Shown here: in pieces, positions 15,036 to 18,425 of the stretch
Layout of the letters: each line of letters starts with the position of its first letter
Numbering within the stretch: position 1 is the stretch's first letter
Origin: Hyphomicrobiales bacterium
GTDB lineage: Bacteria > Pseudomonadota > Alphaproteobacteria > Rhizobiales > Devosiaceae
Assembly: GCA_028290345.1 (NCBI GenBank)
Contig: JAQGKB010000090.1
Coordinates: 1-18,425 of the forward strand
Direction of reading: 5' to 3'
DNA: 18,425 nucleotides
Notes under the pieces: generated by a model
Told to the model about the DNA's origin: nothing
The model's input: only the letters and a program-made list of their open reading frames with translations
The model's database searches: none
Translations under genes and position numbers: made by a program

Positions 15036-15787
15036 GGCTGGTTGGCCTTGCTGAGGGCGGCGTTGGAGCCGCGAAGAACACGAATGGCGATGAAGGCGAC
15101 GACCGCCAGCAGCGCGAGGATCGCAAGGATGACGAGGTCAGCGCCGGGCCAGTTAGCCCCGAGGCCTTCCCCGGTCCAGAAGATGCCGAACGAGGTCAGC
15201 AGCAGGCCGACGACGAATTTCAGCGTATTTTCCGGCACGTGCGACAGCGGTTTGTGGATGGCGAGGCCCAGCACGATGACGACGAGGCAAGCCGCCGCGG
15301 CGCCGAGGCTGGCGTAGCCGAGCATGCCGGGTCCGGCGCCTACGGCGATGACGATGAACACCACCTCGACGCCTTCGAGCAGCACCGCCTTGAATGCGGC
15401 AAGCCCGGCGAGGAAGTCGGCGCGCTTGTCGGCGGCCTGTTGCTTCAACGAGTTGGTTTCGGCGGCGAAGGCCTTTTCCTCGTCATGGAGCGCAATGTAG
15501 CCGGAGGAGCGCAGGATGGCCTTGCGCAGCCAGCGGATGCCGAACAGGATCAGCAGCACGCCGACCGTATATTGCAGCACCTGGATGGGGATCAGCCCGA
15601 GCAGCGGCCCGAAGATCAGCACCAGCGCCGCGAGCAGCAGCAGTGCAAGGCCCGTGCCGATGAAGGCCGGGCGCCAGCTGCGCGACAGGCCGACGGCCAG
15701 GATGATGGTGAAGGCTTCCACGACCTCGACAAAGGAGCCGAGGAACGAGGCGGTCACGGTTGATAGGATGGTTGTCATGCTTGTCAT
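15032..15787 (-). CDS. Multi-pass membrane protein with duplicated E-x-x-E segments (COG4280-like, putative cation transporter)
   Basis: The protein has 251 residues and about seven hydrophobic segments. It is internally duplicated. FVEVVEAFTIILAVG (19-33) matches LLEGVEVVFIVIAVG (136-150), giving E21xxE24 and E138xxE141. LQYTVGVLLILFGIRW (71-86) matches LKFVVGLLLTSFGIFW (189-204), so the repeat period is 117-118 residues. A charged loop (residues about 101-124, EEKAFAAETNS...) joins the halves. Two intramembrane E-x-x-E motifs in inverted halves recall FTR1 iron permeases (REGLE) and, more loosely, UPF0016 Mn/Ca transporters. It lacks the FTR1 arginine. From memory it resembles proteins labelled COG4280. 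It lies 30 bp after the iron-ABC ATPase gene and overlaps the following 70-residue gene. Metal transport is a reasonable inference; the ion is unknown. ATG 15787 is used; ATG 15778 is possible. Confidence 0.8.
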   Translation of the reverse strand: MTSMTTILSTVTASFLGSFVEVVEAFTIILAVGLSRSWRPAFIGTGLALLLLAALVLIFGPLLGLIPIQVLQYTVGVLLILFGIRWLRKAILRSSGYIALHDEEKAFAAETNSLKQQAADKRADFLAGLAAFKAVLLEGVEVVFIVIAVGAGPGMLGYASLGAAAACLVVIVLGLAIHKPLSHVPENTLKFVVGLLLTSFGIFWTGEGLGANWPGADLVILAILALLAVVAFIAIRVLRGSNAALSKANQP

Positions 15788-15817
15788 GAGATGGGTCCAG
15801 CAGTTCGAATTGATAAA

Positions 15818-16885
15818 TCAGGCACCGGCTTGCAGCACGGTACACCGGTCGGGCGGCAGTGAGAACTCGATAGCCGAACCCGGATTAACGTGGGTAGGCC
15901 AATCGAGGCGGACAACGTCGGAGGCGACTTTCAGCATCAGCCGCCAGCAGCGGCCCTGGTAGGCGCTGTCGATGACCTCGCCGCGCAGGCGGTTCTCCGG
16001 GTGGCTGTCGCCGGGGCGGCCGTCTTCCGGCCGCACCACCAGCACGGCATCGCCGCTGATGCGGTGCGACCCGTAGCGTAGCCGCATGGCGCCGCCCCCG
16101 GTGACGAACCCATCGCCCTCGGCGCGGCCGGAGAGCAGTGAAAAGCCGCCGAGGAACTTTGCGACAAAGGCATTCGCCGGCGCCTCGTAAATCTCCTGCG
16201 GCGAGGCGAACTGGGCGATGGTGCCGCGATCCATCACCGCGAGGCGATCCGAAACCGCCATGGCCTCGGCTTGGTCATGGGTCACGTAGATAGCGGTGAT
16301 GCCCTCGGCACGGATCAGCCGCACCATCTCGGCGCGCAAATCGTCGCGCAACGCCGCATCGAGATTGCTCAGCGGTTCATCGAGCAGCAGCAGCCGTGGC
16401 CGGGCCGCAAGGCACCGGGCAATCGCGACGCGCTGCTGCTGGCCGCCGGACAATTGGCTCGGGCGGCGGTCCTTCATCGGGCCGAGGCGGGTGACTTCGA
16501 GCGCATGGTCGACGCGGCGGTTGATCTCGTCGGCCTTCATGTGCTGGGCTTCAAGGCCGAAGCGCAGGTTCTGCACGATCGTCATGTGCGGCCACAGCGC
16601 ATAATCCTGGAACACCATGCCGATATGGCGGTCTTCGGCCGGCACCTTGCGGCGCTTGGACCAGACCAGGTCGCCCATCAGTTCGATCTCACCGTCATCG
16701 GGCGCGATCAGCCCGGCGATGCTGCGCAGCAACGTGGTCTTGCCCGAGCCGCTGGCGCCGACGAGCGACACCACCTCGCCGCGATGCACGGTGACATCGA
16801 GCGAGGCCAATACGGTCTTGTCCCCTAGCAGCTTCAAAACCTTACGGCATTCGAGGGCCGGGGAGGCGGTGGTTGAATTCGGCAT
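15818..16885 (-). CDS. fbpC: Fe(3+) ABC transporter ATP-binding protein (FbpC-like)
   Basis: The protein has 355 residues. Motifs are Walker A GASGSGKTT (43-51), Q-loop Gln93 in MVFQDYALWPHM, signature LSGGQQQR (145-152), Walker B LLLLDEP (165-171) and switch His203 in YVTHDQAEA. Residues about 240-355 form a TOBE-type regulatory domain (VRPEDGRPGD, then LRGEVIDSAYQGRCWRL). It powers import of ferric iron through the two-domain permease encoded 3 bp upstream, on the cytoplasmic face of the inner membrane. FbpC-type ATPases resemble those of spermidine, thiamine and 2-aminoethylphosphonate transporters; the fused permease with FbpB-like motifs favours iron. The periplasmic binding protein gene should lie upstream, outside the window. 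The ATG has only a weak ribosome site (GGAGAT on the minus strand) inside the preceding gene's end, so coupling is likely. Confidence 0.88.
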   Translation of the reverse strand: MPNSTTASPALECRKVLKLLGDKTVLASLDVTVHRGEVVSLVGASGSGKTTLLRSIAGLIAPDDGEIELMGDLVWSKRRKVPAEDRHIGMVFQDYALWPHMTIVQNLRFGLEAQHMKADEINRRVDHALEVTRLGPMKDRRPSQLSGGQQQRVAIARCLAARPRLLLLDEPLSNLDAALRDDLRAEMVRLIRAEGITAIYVTHDQAEAMAVSDRLAVMDRGTIAQFASPQEIYEAPANAFVAKFLGGFSLLSGRAEGDGFVTGGGAMRLRYGSHRISGDAVLVVRPEDGRPGDSHPENRLRGEVIDSAYQGRCWRLMLKVASDVVRLDWPTHVNPGSAIEFSLPPDRCTVLQAGA

Positions 16886-16888
16886 GAT

Positions 16889-18425
16889 CTAGCGATCTCC
16901 GTGTGGCGCTGCGGTGAATTTTGCGGGAAGCGAGGTGAGGCCGCCGATCACCGCGACGATGGCCAGCGTCACTAGCGCCAGCGCGCAGGCGAGACTGTCG
17001 CGGCCTTGCAGGAAGTCATCGACGATGAGCACCGGCACCGGCGGACCGGCCTGCGGCAGCAGCATTTGCGACATCGGCAGCTCGAAGATCGAGCGGATGG
17101 TGGTGACACCGAAGGCGATGACGATCGCCCCGCCGACGAGCGGAATGATGATCTTGCGCAGGTGGCGCGCGGGCGAAGCACCGGCGAGGCGCGAGGCTTC
17201 GGTCATCGATGCGCCGAGCCGGCCGAGCGCCGACCAGACGAAGATCAGGCAATACGGCAGCCCCGTCGCGGCATAGCCCAGCACCAGTAGCAGCCGGGAG
17301 CCGTAGAGCGGCAGTTCCTTGAAGCCCGGCAGGCGGTCATAGACGAGGATATAGCCGAAGGCGAGCAGGATGCCGGGCAGGGCGATCGTGGTCAGCGTCA
17401 GCCCGGAGGTGAGCATGCGCGTCATGCGGCCGGCGAGCGAAACGCGGTAGGCGAAGACCAGCCCGAAGATCACGGCAAGACAGGCGGCGACAACGCCATA
17501 GCCCAGGCTCCACAGCAGCGACTGTGCGGGCTCGCCGGAAAGATCGAATACGGCATGGAAGGAGTCGAGCGAGAAATTGCCAGCGTGGAGCCCCGCGCTC
17601 AGCGACACCGTGACCGAACGGGCGACCACCGCAAACAGCGGCAGCACCGCGGCAGCGATGCCGAAGAGGGCCGCGCCGAACACCGTCGGGATTTGCCAGG
17701 CGCCCAGGCGGAAGCGGGCCAGCGAGCGGCTGCGGCCGGAAACGAAGGTCGTAGTCTTGTTGCCGCCCAGCAGGCCCGCCGCGATGATCGAGCCGACGAC
17801 GAGCGCCACCAGCAGCAGCGCCTGCGCTCCGGCCGAAGCGAAATCCACCGGAAAGCTCGAGGTCGCGGCGTAGATGTTGTAGGTGATGAGGCCGAAATTC
17901 ATCGACCGCGCCAGGGTGGTGGCCATGCCGAAATCACCGACGATTTCGGCAAAGGTGGTGAGCAGCGCCAGGGCGATGGCAGGCGCCAGCATCGGCAGCA
18001 CCACCCGGGTGACGATCCGCCACGGCCGGGCCGAGGCAATCCGGGCCGCGTCGATATACTCGCCGCCCAGCCCTTGCAGTCGCGCCCGCACGATGAAGTA
18101 AGGTACGGTGAAGGTGGACAGGGCGAGCACGACGGTGAGCCCGGCGGGGCCGAAGAAGGCGCTGCCCATGGCGGGGCTGATCAGCCCCAGGTCGACGAAA
18201 TAACCGCCCGGTGACATCAGCAGCAACCAGGCGAGGCCCTTGAAATAGCTGGGCGTCGCGAACACCACCCAAGGCACGGCGGCGAACACGGCCTTGCCCT
18301 TGATGTCGGTCACGGTCAGCAGCAGGGCATAGGCGGTGCCGAGCGCAGTAGAGAGGATCGCACCGACGATGCCAAGCATGATGGTATTGACGATGCCGCG
18401 CGCCAGCCGCGGCGAACTGCCCAGA
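16889..18425 (-). CDS. fbpB: Fe(3+) ABC transporter permease, fused two-domain type (FbpB-like), 5'-truncated by window edge
   Basis: The frame runs open to the end of the window. An internal ATG at 18379 is not the true start, because the residues before it (SSPRLARGIVNTI) continue the family's N-terminal membrane domain. About 511 residues are visible, near the 510-560 expected minus a short N-terminus. Two permease halves are fused, each with an EAA loop for the ATPase: EYIDAARIASARPWRIVTR and MTEASRLAGASPARHLRK (about residues 107-125 and 392-409 counted from ATG 18379). FELPMSQMLLP near the C-terminus is typical of FbpB/SfuB-like permeases. It forms the inner-membrane channel for Fe(3+) delivered by a periplasmic protein, with the ATPase 3 bp downstream. 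Part of its 3' end is duplicated as a relic at 14484-14720. Substrates such as thiamine or putrescine cannot be fully excluded. Confidence 0.88.
   Translation of the reverse strand, partial: LGSSPRLARGIVNTIMLGIVGAILSTALGTAYALLLTVTDIKGKAVFAAVPWVVFATPSYFKGLAWLLLMSPGGYFVDLGLISPAMGSAFFGPAGLTVVLALSTFTVPYFIVRARLQGLGGEYIDAARIASARPWRIVTRVVLPMLAPAIALALLTTFAEIVGDFGMATTLARSMNFGLITYNIYAATSSFPVDFASAGAQALLLVALVVGSIIAAGLLGGNKTTTFVSGRSRSLARFRLGAWQIPTVFGAALFGIAAAVLPLFAVVARSVTVSLSAGLHAGNFSLDSFHAVFDLSGEPAQSLLWSLGYGVVAACLAVIFGLVFAYRVSLAGRMTRMLTSGLTLTTIALPGILLAFGYILVYDRLPGFKELPLYGSRLLLVLGYAATGLPYCLIFVWSALGRLGASMTEASRLAGASPARHLRKIIIPLVGGAIVIAFGVTTIRSIFELPMSQMLLPQAGPPVPVLIVDDFLQGRDSLACALALVTLAIVAVIGGLTSLPAKFTAAPHGDR

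Noticed and set aside
17555..18214. 219-codon plus-strand frame opposite the iron permease gene
   Set aside because: The permease frame has EAA loops and membrane helices; the opposite frame is low-complexity Arg/Gly/Glu/His sequence.

Overview
This GC-rich window (no composition count was made) looks like the chromosome of an alphaproteobacterium, most likely of the Hyphomicrobiales (Rhizobiales). The reasons are the gene types (otnK/otnC, two citrate-synthase paralogues, a putA without a ribbon-helix-helix domain, an Fbp-type iron ABC transporter) and a nested palindromic repeat beginning with the GTCATCCTCGGG-type core I associate with this group. The genus is not decided by the sequence. 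No tRNA, rRNA, CRISPR, IS element or phage gene was seen.

Layout. (1) 1-1755, plus strand: the 3' part of otnK and a complete, translationally coupled otnC, for C4 acid-sugar breakdown to dihydroxyacetone phosphate. (2) 1752-4065: two divergent citrate-synthase-family genes. The left one carries an N-terminal MerR/excisionase-like helix-turn-helix, and two perfect palindromes lie in the short divergent promoter region. (3) 4066-6829: two regulator genes in AT-richer, gene-poor DNA. One encodes a LuxR/NarL-type protein with a degenerate receiver, the other a small SARP-type (winged helix plus BTAD) regulator. A tandem 12-bp repeat follows the SARP gene and precedes the transporters. (4) 6830-10632: two coupled half-transporter genes for a heterodimeric ABC exporter with one degenerate and one canonical ATP site. 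A REP-like element follows. (5) 10826-14479: a long bifunctional putA. (6) 14484-18425, minus strand: a decayed 3' fragment of an FbpB-like permease, then a four-gene operon read right to left. This is an Fbp-type iron permease (cut by the window end), its ATPase, a six-to-eight-TM protein with two internally repeated E-x-x-E segments, and a 70-residue membrane protein.

How the genes may work together. Regions 1, 2 and 5 are central and catabolic carbon metabolism. Regions 3 and 4 could be a regulator-transporter unit: the SARP gene, direct repeats of the kind SARPs bind, and an exporter pair in order on one strand. That link is inference. Region 6 is the best candidate for something undescribed: a ferric-iron ABC importer in one transcription unit with a duplicated ExxE membrane protein that resembles FTR1 permeases in motif layout, next to the remains of a second related permease gene.
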